Positions 28,474-37,063 of a DNA stretch of 64,000 nt are shown piece by piece (the first letter of the stretch is position 1; each line of letters starts with the position of its first letter). Location: NCBI GenBank assembly GCA_964632505.1, contig CAZWCE010000002.1, forward strand, positions 248,001 through 312,000. Direction: 5' to 3'. The translations under genes and the position numbers were made by a program. The notes under the pieces were generated by a model. That model saw nothing but the letters and a program-made list of their open reading frames with translations. It did not search any database and was not told the origin of the DNA. The stretch is from CAZWCE01 sp964632505 (GTDB lineage Bacteria; Planctomycetota; Planctomycetia; Pirellulales; Thermoguttaceae).

Positions 28474-28512
28474 GTTGGTATCCTTTCTGAGTGAATTGAA
28501 CAAACTTCTAAT

Positions 28513-28541
28513 AAGATACTATCTAAATACAATATTTTCAA
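28513..28541 (-). promoter_or_regulatory. putative promoter for the HTH regulator
   Basis: On the minus strand: TTGAAA (28541-28536), 17 bases, TATCTT (28518-28513), 40 bp before the start. Confidence 0.5.
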
Positions 28542-29109
28542 GGGGGGATTCATTTTCAAGAATACCGATTGTGGAAAAATCGACTTTCTCTGATTTGATA
28601 ATCATCATAACCAAAACTTGGGGAAGACCACGGCGCGGTCTCACGGGCTGCACAGAACTGCATCGGAATACATATTTCAAAAGTATCCTTTGTAAAAAAA
28701 GGGGGAGCGACATAACTCTTCAACCGATCAGATGACCTGCATTCTCAAGAGCAACCGAAATGAACGACACCTCCTCTTTCGGTTTTCAAACGTCCGAATC
28801 AACAAGTTTTCTCAGACCTTCATTTGCTTTTTCATTCATTCAACGATACGATATCCATTGAGATTGGATGCGAAGCGAAGATGATGATTCGAGTTGTATC
28901 AGATGACCAACAGCACTCCCCTGGAAATTCTCCAGTTGCACGTTCTTTCTGTGAGAGTGAAACCCAGCCATATCGCCGACTTCTATTTCGCATGAGATAC
29001 TGTAGAAAACACGTCTGGAAAGAGTCTGTTCTTTTGAACACAGAAACATTTGAAACTGAGCGGTATCCAACCATCGCACCGTTTCATCAATGCTTCTTGC
29101 AGGAGCTCT

Positions 29110-29217
29110 ATTGAGCGTCGCATCGATAGTGAACCCCGGGCAAACAGCGAGAGCTCGGCCTTACGGGCTTCACTGCATGAACCGAGGGTGCCACTATTGA
29201 TGCGAATATGAATAAAG
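29110..29217 (+). repeat. palindromic intergenic element, copy A (full length)
   Basis: 108 bp, starting ATTGAGCGTCGCATC and ending AATAAAG. The arms CGCATCGATAGTG (29119-29131) and CACTATTGATGCG (29192-29204) pair over 13 positions with one G-T pair. An inner CTCG/CGGG stem and the conserved GAACCGAGGG follow copy B closely. The right end runs into the ribosome site of the DUF1080 gene. Confidence 0.88.
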
Positions 29218-29238
29218 CCGCTATTTGAGGAGAAAAAA

Positions 29239-29928
29239 ATGAAAAAGATGCTTTTCACATTGATGTTTTGTACCTTTTCCCTGGTCTCTCTGGCGGAAAC
29301 ACCGGAGAAATGCAGCCTTTTCGAAGGAGAATCACTCGACGGCTGGACGATTGAAGGAGGCACCGCTACCTATGAAATCGTTGACGACATGATCGTCGGG
29401 ACGACGGTCGAGGGAAGCAAAAATACTTTTCTGTGCACCGAAAAAGATTATTCCGATTTCGAAATGGAGCTGGATGTTCTGTGCGACCCTGAATTGAATT
29501 CAGGCATCCAAATCCGCAGTCATGTCTACCAAAAGCCGACCCCACAAATGTCGAATCCCAACCGGATTCGGGAAGAAGGAGAGGTTTACGGATATCAGTG
29601 CGAGATCACCGACTCCGAGTCGGGACGGTCCGGAAGCTTTTGGGACGAAGGCCGAAGGACCAAGTGGCTCAACGCATTACCGGAGAATCCCGAAGCCCGA
29701 AAAGCGTTTCGGGAGGGGGAATGGAATCACTACCGAATCCGTGCCGAGGGAGATCGCATCCAAAGCTGGATCAATGGGGAAAAAATTGCCGATTTTAAGG
29801 ATGATTTGGATGATTCCGGTTTCATCGGTCTCCAGGTTCACAGTATCCGTCAAGGCACCGGTCCTTTTCAAGTTCGGTGGAAGAATATCTACTTGAGCGA
29901 TCTTTCCGAAAAAAAGTCGGACAAGTAG
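29239..29928 (+). CDS. secreted DUF1080 (3-keto-disaccharide hydrolase-like) protein
   Basis: 229 residues with a clear Sec signal (MKKMLFTLMFCTFSLVSLA, cleavage near SLAET). The mature part is a single concanavalin-like beta-sandwich: SLFEGESLDGWTIEGG at the front, NSGIQIRS in the middle and GEWNHYRIRAEGDRIQSWIN toward the end are DUF1080 hallmarks. Characterised members cleave or hydrate 3-keto-glycosides, acting after a Gfo/Idh/MocA oxidoreductase has made the keto sugar; such enzymes are encoded elsewhere in this window. GAGGAG lies six bases before the ATG. Copy A of the palindromic element ends 21 bp before the start. Confidence 0.88.
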   Translation: MKKMLFTLMFCTFSLVSLAETPEKCSLFEGESLDGWTIEGGTATYEIVDDMIVGTTVEGSKNTFLCTEKDYSDFEMELDVLCDPELNSGIQIRSHVYQKPTPQMSNPNRIREEGEVYGYQCEITDSESGRSGSFWDEGRRTKWLNALPENPEARKAFREGEWNHYRIRAEGDRIQSWINGEKIADFKDDLDDSGFIGLQVHSIRQGTGPFQVRWKNIYLSDLSEKKSDK

Positions 29929-30019
29929 TTCGGCGTTCCGCGTGATACCACGGTCATGGGCGATGGAGAGAGACCCGATTCAGCAGGGGGCGGCACACGT
30001 ACGACACCGCCGCCTCGGT

Positions 30020-33000
30020 TCAACGGGCAATCCGGTTCACTGCGCGGACGGTTCGCGTACGCTCCTCGATTGCCGAGGGCAGATTTCCCTTGTACCAGGC
30101 TTTGGCCCGATAATTGAAATCGTAGGGTGTTGGGAGAAAATCGACAGAGGGCTGGAACGCGGCCTTGGCATGCCCTGAGTTGAGGGTGCGCGTCGTCGAA
30201 TGGGGATGCTCATGGCAACCGACACACGATTTTCGTTCACCAGGACGAGGATAGATCCAGGTTTTCTGATTGCCGACCACGCGCCGATTGCTGTCGAGCA
30301 CTTGGAAATGCATCAGTCGGTCGGCGGGCACCTCGACCCGGAAGGAACCGTCGGTCGCCAGGGGAATCGTCCCCAAAATCCGGGCAAACGTCCCTCCATG
30401 ATTTTTCCAAACCTCGTGCTGGTTGGTGTGGGTGGAATGCCGCGCGATGACGGGCATGCCCTCGATCAGACGAACGTATTTCCCTTTCAACGGCACCTCG
30501 GGTTCCTGGGAGGCAAACACACTTGAGCAAATGAACTGCCCGCTATAGGCTCCAGGGACCGTCACCGTCGGACGAAGAGGCGGAGGGGTTCGAGCCATGA
30601 CGGGACGCGGTTCGAAATCGGCCTTTTCCGGATCGTTGTAGACCAACTCCAACCGCTGGTTCTTGGGATCGTAGCAATAGAGGCCCAGATCGACCTCCAA
30701 ACGCTCCGATTTTTTGAGCGTCGAGGCACAAAGAATCCGCCCATCGGGCAGTGGCCAAGGTGTGGTGTAAGAACGTTCTCGATAGTCGGCCATCATGTTG
30801 ATTTCCCGGTCACGGAGACCGTCGACGATCGTCAAACCGGCCTGCGTGGAAACGATCAACCGGCCGTCCGGCATCTGCTGTGGCTGCGTCGGCCGCAATA
30901 CCCGATGCGTAAGAGGGTTTTCCTGGCCGTCGGCGGGCGTGCGGGGGCCGTGATCGAGGTGCCGCCAATAATGACGCCGTTCCGGACCGTAAAGCACCAT
31001 GTCGTGCGTTCCATCGGGATAGACCGCGTGGAGCATCAATTCGGTTTTATTGCGTGAATAGAAAACTTCGAGACGGCTGAAAACGACACGTCCATCGTCG
31101 AGAATCGACGGTTCGTTATCGCGGCCGATGTTGGTGGCAATGGGGTGGATCTCCCCGTCTTTCGGATCCATTGTACACAATACGGTGCATGGGTATCCAT
31201 GGTATTCATCGCGAATACCGCTCCGGCTGGATGCGAAGACCAATCGACCATCCGGAAGATAGCAAGGCCCGACATCATGATAGGGACCGAAGGTCAATTG
31301 TTCGAGTCCGGATCCGTCGATACCGATTCGGTACATGTGCCACCAGGGATCATCTTCTGTACGATACGAAAAAACCACTTCTTGGGCATCCCAGGAAAGC
31401 TCCGGGTCGGCAACGTACCCTCCTTCGAAACGGGTCAGGGGACGAATCTCTCCATCGGGACCGGGAGGGGAAAGAAGATAGAGATTTCTACCGGGACGGT
31501 AAGCCGGTCCGGAGTCGGTCACCGCATACGTGGAACGCCAGCGATCCGCCTGTTCCACGGTCCCCTTGGTATTGGGAATGTCGTTACTTCCCTGAATAAA
31601 AAGCAACGTATCGAACGTCGTCGACGACTCGTTTCCGCGAAGAGGCGGCGTTTCCGCTTTCAATTGTTCTTCCGGGATCATGGGAGCCTGCTCTTCGAGA
31701 ACGCTCCCTTTTTCCCTGAGTGCATCGCGTGCCGTGTGCCGAATGCAAAAGATCGGGTGAGATCGGGCGGCCTTCATCAACGCTGCTTCGGCCTGCTCGT
31801 TTCCCAAGTCGGCCAGAGCCTGCGCGGCGGCCATGCGGACCTCCGCAACGGAACGCTCGTCGTTCATCACTGCGATGATCTCGCCGGTACACTCGTGAAC
31901 TCCGAGCATCCCCAGAGCCCGCAGAAGCCCCTCCCGCCAACGTGGCGCCGGGTCATCGTATTCTTCATTCTTGAAGACCGGATTATATCCGAACTCGGCT
32001 TCCGCCGGAGCCTTTCGCAAACGCTCTGCAAGAGGCGGAATCGCGGAGTCGTCCCCGATCCAGCCGAGGGCCTTGGCTGCATTCAAACGCACCCATCCCT
32101 CTGGATGATCTAAGAGTAGGACAAGTCGCGGGACATCCTTGGAAGTACGGCAAACCACCGGGAGCCAGGACGCGATGCGATCGGCGGCAAACGGGGACCA
32201 ATGCGACGGGTCCAATGCGACCTCTTTTCGCGCGGGCTGACCTAAAATGATCATGGCATGTTCGCGTGCTTCCTCGAGGCGCCCGCTTCGCAACATTAAA
32301 TGGGATAGGATGCGATGGCCGACCTCCGGTTCATAAAGGAAAAAGGTGTCGTGATCCCCCGGAAGATTCGCCATGAATCGGGGCGCCAGCTCAGCCAGTT
32401 TCTTTCGGCTATCCTCAGACTCGATCGGTAAACGTGTCAATGAAAGGGCGATGTAGTAAGGAGTTTCGAGCATGCGGTCAATGCTCGGGAAGGTCATCTT
32501 GTCATCTCGGGGCACCTCGGGAGGGTCGGAACCATCTACCTTTTTTGAAAACCGTTCATATGCATCAAGCAACGGGAGAACCGCTCGGGAATCACCGAAA
32601 TCTCCGAGTGCCTCAGCAGCGTAACGCGCCCAGAAAGGGTGCTCAAGTAGTGAGAGCAGATACCGAAACCCCGCTTCTTCCCGCAAGCGACCGAGAGAGC
32701 GGATTCCTGCCCGGACCGCTTGTCGGTAGGATTTCGACGTAACCGGCCGGGGCCCTAGAATTTCAATGATTTTTCGACTACTCCCGGGGATTCCAAGTAC
32801 CCCCAGCGACCGGAGACCGCGTTCATGCTTCCACGCCACGGGATCAACATTACGGTGATCGGAGGGCATTTGCGGATCGGGGGTTTTTTCGACTCCTAAT
32901 CTCAATTGCTCAAGTACTGTGCGCCGGAGCGGATCCATCCCGACTCCCGGTAGAATATCGCGAGAAAGAACGTCGGCATTCTCGTGCGCCGCCGACCGTC

Positions 33001-33925
33001 CGGGCTCTAGGATTTCGACTTCGAAAAAGGTCGTCGGATAAGTCGGATTGACGGATCCGCGACTGGTGATGCGGACAAAACGCGCCGTGCGTTCCGGGAA
33101 TTCAACCTTCAGGCGAACCGGGGTTTTCCCCTCCGCTTCGGCTACCTTCTCGAATCGCTTGCCATCCTCGCTCACCGCTATTTCATAACCGTTCATGACG
33201 AATTGTTCGCTATACTGAACAACGACAACTCCATGGACGGTCCTTATTTTTCCCAGATCAATTTGGATCCATTGGGGCGGATCGACATTCTTGGTTTGCC
33301 AATAAGCGCCGTCATGCTGTCCGTCGAGGACGACCGCCGGCGGTCCTTTGTAAGTCGTCGACGCGGTGGCTCGAAAGCCATCAGGGTGCCCCCCCCAGGG
33401 AGTCTCCAAGAGCGCGAGAATTTCGCGGGGGACCGCCTGGTGATTCAACTGGATGGACCATTGCCGCCACTGATCGCTCTGCTCTTTACGTGTCTTTTCT
33501 TCCGCCAGCGCATCATAAGCGAATTCCATTCCGGTCAGATTGCTGAGGGAAACATGGGCGGCTTGGCGGACAAGCCAGTCCGAGTCATCGAGGCTTTCGA
33601 TCAGTGGTAGAATCGAGGATCTGCCGCCACACCATCCGAGCGCCATGACGGACTCGCGTCGGACTTCCGCGGAAGGATCTCCAAGCGCCGCAAGCAACTT
33701 TTCTTCGGCAGCGTAACAACGCATCAGACCGAGCGACTCGGCGGCAGAAGCCCGAGCCGTTGCACTGCTCGAGGCAAGTCGAGTCTCCATCTCTTTCTTC
33801 TGTACTTCATAAGGACCGGGGAGGGGAGGATCGTTCTCTTCTGCGAATGTCGAGCCGAGAAAGCCCCACATGAGGATAAACAATGCAATCAATGGCCATT
33901 TCATATCGTTCAGGGGCAACGTCAT
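30020..33925 (-). CDS. secreted HEAT/discoidin/HzsA-like protein with one heme-c site
   Basis: About 1301 residues. After a signal helix (PLIALFILMWGFLG) come HEAT repeats (about 40-150), a discoidin (F5/8 C-type) domain (about 185-310, with VVLDGQ and WIQIDLGKIRTVHG), and more HEAT repeats (about 360-740). A propeller with PDGRLVFASSRSG-type repeats (about 770-1120) follows. The tail contains CVGCH (about residue 1232), a heme-c motif. Propeller and tail resemble the middle and C-terminal parts of hydrazine synthase alpha-like proteins, which occur widely in planctomycetes without anammox. Start: 33925 suits the signal and an AAAGGA site; 34033 overlaps the upstream stop as ATGA but adds 36 residues. 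Function unknown. Confidence 0.78.
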   Translation of the reverse strand: MTLPLNDMKWPLIALFILMWGFLGSTFAEENDPPLPGPYEVQKKEMETRLASSSATARASAAESLGLMRCYAAEEKLLAALGDPSAEVRRESVMALGWCGGRSSILPLIESLDDSDWLVRQAAHVSLSNLTGMEFAYDALAEEKTRKEQSDQWRQWSIQLNHQAVPREILALLETPWGGHPDGFRATASTTYKGPPAVVLDGQHDGAYWQTKNVDPPQWIQIDLGKIRTVHGVVVVQYSEQFVMNGYEIAVSEDGKRFEKVAEAEGKTPVRLKVEFPERTARFVRITSRGSVNPTYPTTFFEVEILEPGRSAAHENADVLSRDILPGVGMDPLRRTVLEQLRLGVEKTPDPQMPSDHRNVDPVAWKHERGLRSLGVLGIPGSSRKIIEILGPRPVTSKSYRQAVRAGIRSLGRLREEAGFRYLLSLLEHPFWARYAAEALGDFGDSRAVLPLLDAYERFSKKVDGSDPPEVPRDDKMTFPSIDRMLETPYYIALSLTRLPIESEDSRKKLAELAPRFMANLPGDHDTFFLYEPEVGHRILSHLMLRSGRLEEAREHAMIILGQPARKEVALDPSHWSPFAADRIASWLPVVCRTSKDVPRLVLLLDHPEGWVRLNAAKALGWIGDDSAIPPLAERLRKAPAEAEFGYNPVFKNEEYDDPAPRWREGLLRALGMLGVHECTGEIIAVMNDERSVAEVRMAAAQALADLGNEQAEAALMKAARSHPIFCIRHTARDALREKGSVLEEQAPMIPEEQLKAETPPLRGNESSTTFDTLLFIQGSNDIPNTKGTVEQADRWRSTYAVTDSGPAYRPGRNLYLLSPPGPDGEIRPLTRFEGGYVADPELSWDAQEVVFSYRTEDDPWWHMYRIGIDGSGLEQLTFGPYHDVGPCYLPDGRLVFASSRSGIRDEYHGYPCTVLCTMDPKDGEIHPIATNIGRDNEPSILDDGRVVFSRLEVFYSRNKTELMLHAVYPDGTHDMVLYGPERRHYWRHLDHGPRTPADGQENPLTHRVLRPTQPQQMPDGRLIVSTQAGLTIVDGLRDREINMMADYRERSYTTPWPLPDGRILCASTLKKSERLEVDLGLYCYDPKNQRLELVYNDPEKADFEPRPVMARTPPPLRPTVTVPGAYSGQFICSSVFASQEPEVPLKGKYVRLIEGMPVIARHSTHTNQHEVWKNHGGTFARILGTIPLATDGSFRVEVPADRLMHFQVLDSNRRVVGNQKTWIYPRPGERKSCVGCHEHPHSTTRTLNSGHAKAAFQPSVDFLPTPYDFNYRAKAWYKGNLPSAIEERTRTVRAVNRIAR

Positions 33926-34029
33926 GGACGAGACCATCCTTTCGTGTTTTTCTCTTATTATTCCCGGCGAAGAAAACAGCGACAACGGGGGAAACCGCGT
34001 CTCCTGCCCGCCCAAATCCTTATCGAAGA

Positions 34030-36507
34030 TCATCGGTATTCGAACCAGGCAGTCGCCTTACAGTCTTGATCGGTGGTCAGGCGAATCCAGTGGGCCTGGA
34101 ATCCTTGCGGAAAACGATGGATGCACTTCTCTCCGGGAGCGACCGTCAATCGCTTCAGTGGGACGAATCCGGTATGGTCGAAATCGATTTCCAGCAAAAA
34201 CGCTACCTCTTCGGATGCGTCATGGGAGAGGGTCAGTTCTTTCTGATCGAAGCCCGTCATCAAAAACGGATCGGATGGATCGCCGGCCTTGACGGGAGTC
34301 TCCACCCAAGGGCCTCCCCGGCCAACCGGCTTGCCGAACCGCCAGAGATCTTCAATGGAACCGAACCAAAGTCCGTTGCCTTGGCCGTCGACGAAACAAT
34401 GAGCATCAGGCGAGGCATCTGCACGAACGCCGGAAAGGACCAGAAGCCCGCGCCACGAGCAGAAATCGGTGATCAATCGATCATGAGAAGCGATAGGCTT
34501 CATCTTGTCGAAATCCGGCGAGGCATTGTCCGCCCCCCGAGGCAATTCGTAGAAAATTCCACCAAGGTTCGCCGCGTAGCGTTCCGATTGAATTTCGCGC
34601 ACCCCTCGGTGCGACACCCGCGTCACTCCAGGCCCCTTGGGGAGACGATATCGGATTCCTCGATAGTCGGTCACCACGAGCGAGGCTTCATCTTCTAGAT
34701 AGTCTTTTTCGAAATCGAACAATTTCTCCATTTTTTCCGTCTGCTCATGAACCTCGTTCTTTGCCGGATCGAAATATAGACTCGACTTTTTCGTCACCGA
34801 TTCCGCATCGACCATCAGTTTCACCTCACGGTATCCCACCGGATCGTTCTCACCGGAACGCACGAGCCACTGCAAGCTGGTGTTGTGCCATGCCGGCCGA
34901 ACGATCCCGCCGATGCACTTTTCAGATTGATCCACGTGGGCAAGGGTTTGAAAAATCTGCTTCTCCTGTTCGGGTGCATTTCGGAGAGAATCGTACAAGA
35001 AATACGCGGTGGCGGTACAATCGCGGTCAACGATCACCCGAATCCATTCGCCCGGCGTTTGCCGGTCGAAAAGATGATAGGCATATCCTTTGGCGTCCTT
35101 CTCGCCGGGGGGGACATTGACCTTGACAAGTTCTTCCCACTTGCCGTTTCCCTGCCGGTCCACCTGAAAAGTGAATTCCACCGACTCGGCGTGATCGTGC
35201 ATCAGATGCACAATGCGCCGATCATAGCCTGCAAAGAAATAAGGTACCGAAGGTCGTCCGGCCTCGACGGCGTCCTCTTGCAACGGCCCTCCCCAACCTT
35301 GACGGGGACCGAAACGGTGAATCTCCTCCTTGTCACCGAACCAGAGATTCGATTGTGCCTGGCCGCATAACGGATTGTGCATCATCGACGCTTCGTCGGC
35401 ACCGATGATCACCTTCCCGCGCCAATAACAGAAATCGGGAACATACCGAAGATGGGTCGCCATGGGGCGAATGCCGGCGGTCTTCCCGTGACGGAAGTCG
35501 ATCGGGAAATCGAACATCGTCGCCAACATGCACATCATCGGCTCATGGGGAGCGATCTCGCGGATCCGCGGCCATTCGGTATACCAGCCGTGCCGATGAT
35601 CGAATGCATGACTCCCCTTGGGAAGACGAAATGTGTACCAGTTTCCACCATCGAGCAATTGCAGTATGACAGAGCGTTTATCCCATCCGATGCTCCAAAT
35701 GGGGGCTTCGGAATCTGGATTTCCCTCGATACCGCCCGGCCCCGTGACATCGGTGAATTGCTTGCGGAGGATGACGTCGAAATCGCGTTTGCCGTTCCAT
35801 TGCACCAGGGCTCCCGCCTCTTCTCCCTCGGCCGGTCCCCCCACCAACAAATGTTGATAGGAGTGGCTGTTTCGCTCGCCGTTGTTGGCGAATACGACGC
35901 GGTTCTGGCCGGTGTAGGCCCCCTTGCCGTGCCACCCGGGAAACGGTTTCCGGAAAAGCCGCTCGACTTCGAGCGTATGGACGTCGACCTCATAGATCGC
36001 GCCTTCCATGTCGAAAAAATAGACTTTCTTCTTCGGTTCGAAAAGATGCCGCATCGTGGCGGTCATTCTGCCCACGAGCTGCTCGACGTCACACACTCGC
36101 ACGTTTCCTTGGTCGTCGATGAAATATGCTCCCATGATCAATTGCTTCGATTCCCGATGAATCATACGATTCGCATGGGTTCCGCCGATACTTTCAGGTC
36201 GAATCGTCAGGTTCATTTGCGGATCGACTTGATAAAGCTTGTCGTTGCTGCCCCGGGTCTTATGCTGAGGATAGCTCAAATACCAGAGATGCCCTGCCCA
36301 GGGAACGATCGCCCCCGTCCCAGCCTCTGCATGGGCTTTCTGATCGGCGGGATCGTCGGGTTGGTTGTGCGTTGAAAGGTGAGGATAAACGCCGCTGATT
36401 TTCAAATATCCGGTGGCATCCCAGGCAGTATCGTTCTGCCCCGCTGCCCACAAGGGGAAGATGACCCAAATCAAAAAAGCCATTGCGGGGATGACACCTC
36501 GATGCAT
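34030..36507 (-). CDS. secreted protein with two related halves (unknown function)
   Basis: 825 residues with a Sec signal (about 1-22, ending WAAGQ). The middle resembles a propeller. Two segments of about 200 residues repeat: FCYWRGKVIIGAD ... NLWFG ... RFG ... GWGGP ... AGY ... TATAYFLYD (about 370-530), and FCSWRGLLVLSG ... GLWFG ... RFG ... GRGGP ... TGF ... KATAWFEYR (about 685-825). The gene ends with the second copy. AGGAGGG lies before the start and a strong promoter-like site lies upstream. Its stop overlaps an in-frame ATG of the HEAT/discoidin gene, so the two form an operon. I know such proteins only as uncharacterised planctomycete secreted proteins. Confidence 0.8.
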   Translation of the reverse strand: MHRGVIPAMAFLIWVIFPLWAAGQNDTAWDATGYLKISGVYPHLSTHNQPDDPADQKAHAEAGTGAIVPWAGHLWYLSYPQHKTRGSNDKLYQVDPQMNLTIRPESIGGTHANRMIHRESKQLIMGAYFIDDQGNVRVCDVEQLVGRMTATMRHLFEPKKKVYFFDMEGAIYEVDVHTLEVERLFRKPFPGWHGKGAYTGQNRVVFANNGERNSHSYQHLLVGGPAEGEEAGALVQWNGKRDFDVILRKQFTDVTGPGGIEGNPDSEAPIWSIGWDKRSVILQLLDGGNWYTFRLPKGSHAFDHRHGWYTEWPRIREIAPHEPMMCMLATMFDFPIDFRHGKTAGIRPMATHLRYVPDFCYWRGKVIIGADEASMMHNPLCGQAQSNLWFGDKEEIHRFGPRQGWGGPLQEDAVEAGRPSVPYFFAGYDRRIVHLMHDHAESVEFTFQVDRQGNGKWEELVKVNVPPGEKDAKGYAYHLFDRQTPGEWIRVIVDRDCTATAYFLYDSLRNAPEQEKQIFQTLAHVDQSEKCIGGIVRPAWHNTSLQWLVRSGENDPVGYREVKLMVDAESVTKKSSLYFDPAKNEVHEQTEKMEKLFDFEKDYLEDEASLVVTDYRGIRYRLPKGPGVTRVSHRGVREIQSERYAANLGGIFYELPRGADNASPDFDKMKPIASHDRLITDFCSWRGLLVLSGVRADASPDAHCFVDGQGNGLWFGSIEDLWRFGKPVGRGGPWVETPVKAGDPSDPFLMTGFDQKELTLSHDASEEVAFLLEIDFDHTGFVPLKRLTVAPGEKCIHRFPQGFQAHWIRLTTDQDCKATAWFEYR

Positions 36508-36579
36508 GATTCCCTCCTGTTCACTTCCAGTGGAAAATAGGTCAATGCGAAAAATCCTTTGCGATGGTCCGATTTCCCA

Positions 36580-36608
36580 ATTATACCTTTTGTGTCATCG
36601 GCTGTCTA
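36580..36608 (-). promoter_or_regulatory. strong promoter-like site for the minus-strand operon
   Basis: On the minus strand: TAGACA (36608-36603), 17 bases, TATAAT (36585-36580), five of six and six of six to consensus. It lies 73 bp before the start codon at 36507. Confidence 0.7.
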
Positions 36609-36739
36609 TCAAACCGTCCTCGAGAAACCAAAATCCATAAGGCAACTTTTTCTCCGGTCCGTCTCCTTCAGTCATTGACCAAGGAACCTTCAGACTTCCT
36701 CCAAAAGATTGATCCCCGGGGAATCCCGATGAGATGAAT

Positions 36740-36768
36740 TTGCTTCGCCGGATCAAATCCGATATATT
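36740..36768 (+). promoter_or_regulatory. putative promoter just before repeat copy B
   Basis: TTGCTT (36740-36745), 17 bases, TATATT (36763-36768). Transcription would start near 36775, so copy B (from 36778) would form the 5' end of the transcript of the peptidase gene. Confidence 0.6.
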
Positions 36769-36777
36769 CACGATCAT

Positions 36778-36884
36778 ATTGAGCGTCGCCTAGATAGTGC
36801 CCCCGGGCGAACAGCGAGAGCCCGGCCTCACGGGCATGACTGCATGAACCGAGGGGCCACTATTGATGCGAACAAGAATAAAAG
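36778..36884 (+). repeat. palindromic intergenic element, copy B (full length)
   Basis: 107 bp, very like copy A. The arms CGCCTAGATAGTG (36787-36799) and CACTATTGATGCG (36858-36870) pair with two mismatches and one G-T. An inner CCCG/CGGG stem replaces CTCG/CGGG of copy A and keeps pairing. Confidence 0.88.
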
Positions 36885-37063
36885 CATTGCCCACTGTTCT
36901 TGCATTCGAACTCGCAGGCCCCACCTCCCAACAACCTTCGCGGCCCCAACACGAAGTTCCCCGCGATGATGGCGCAAAGAATTGCTTTTCGGCGATCCAC
37001 TACGATAGTCGATGATTCGAGGATAAGGCCGACATTATTTTTTCATGAAATGGAGCTTTCGCG

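Larger units (their letters stand above)
28474..29238. other. 765-bp AT-rich region without a convincing gene
   Basis: GC content is visibly lower than in the flanks up to about 29100. No reading frame shows protein-like composition together with a ribosome site. It contains the HTH gene promoter on the left and the first copy of the palindromic repeat on the right (29110-29217). The remainder shows nothing I can name. Confidence 0.5.
36508..37063. other. 556-bp divergent intergenic region
   Basis: Contains a minus-strand promoter for the secreted-protein operon, a plus-strand promoter, and copy B of the palindromic repeat, each listed separately. Between copy B and the peptidase start (36885-37045) I see nothing else. 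Confidence 0.6.

Noticed and set aside
28824..29114. 96-codon frame in the AT-rich region
   Set aside because: No ribosome site, no recognisable motif, and it runs into repeat copy A.
35377..36375. Plus-strand open frame of 332 codons
   Set aside because: Opposite the secreted two-half protein, which has a signal peptide, ribosome site and strong promoter.
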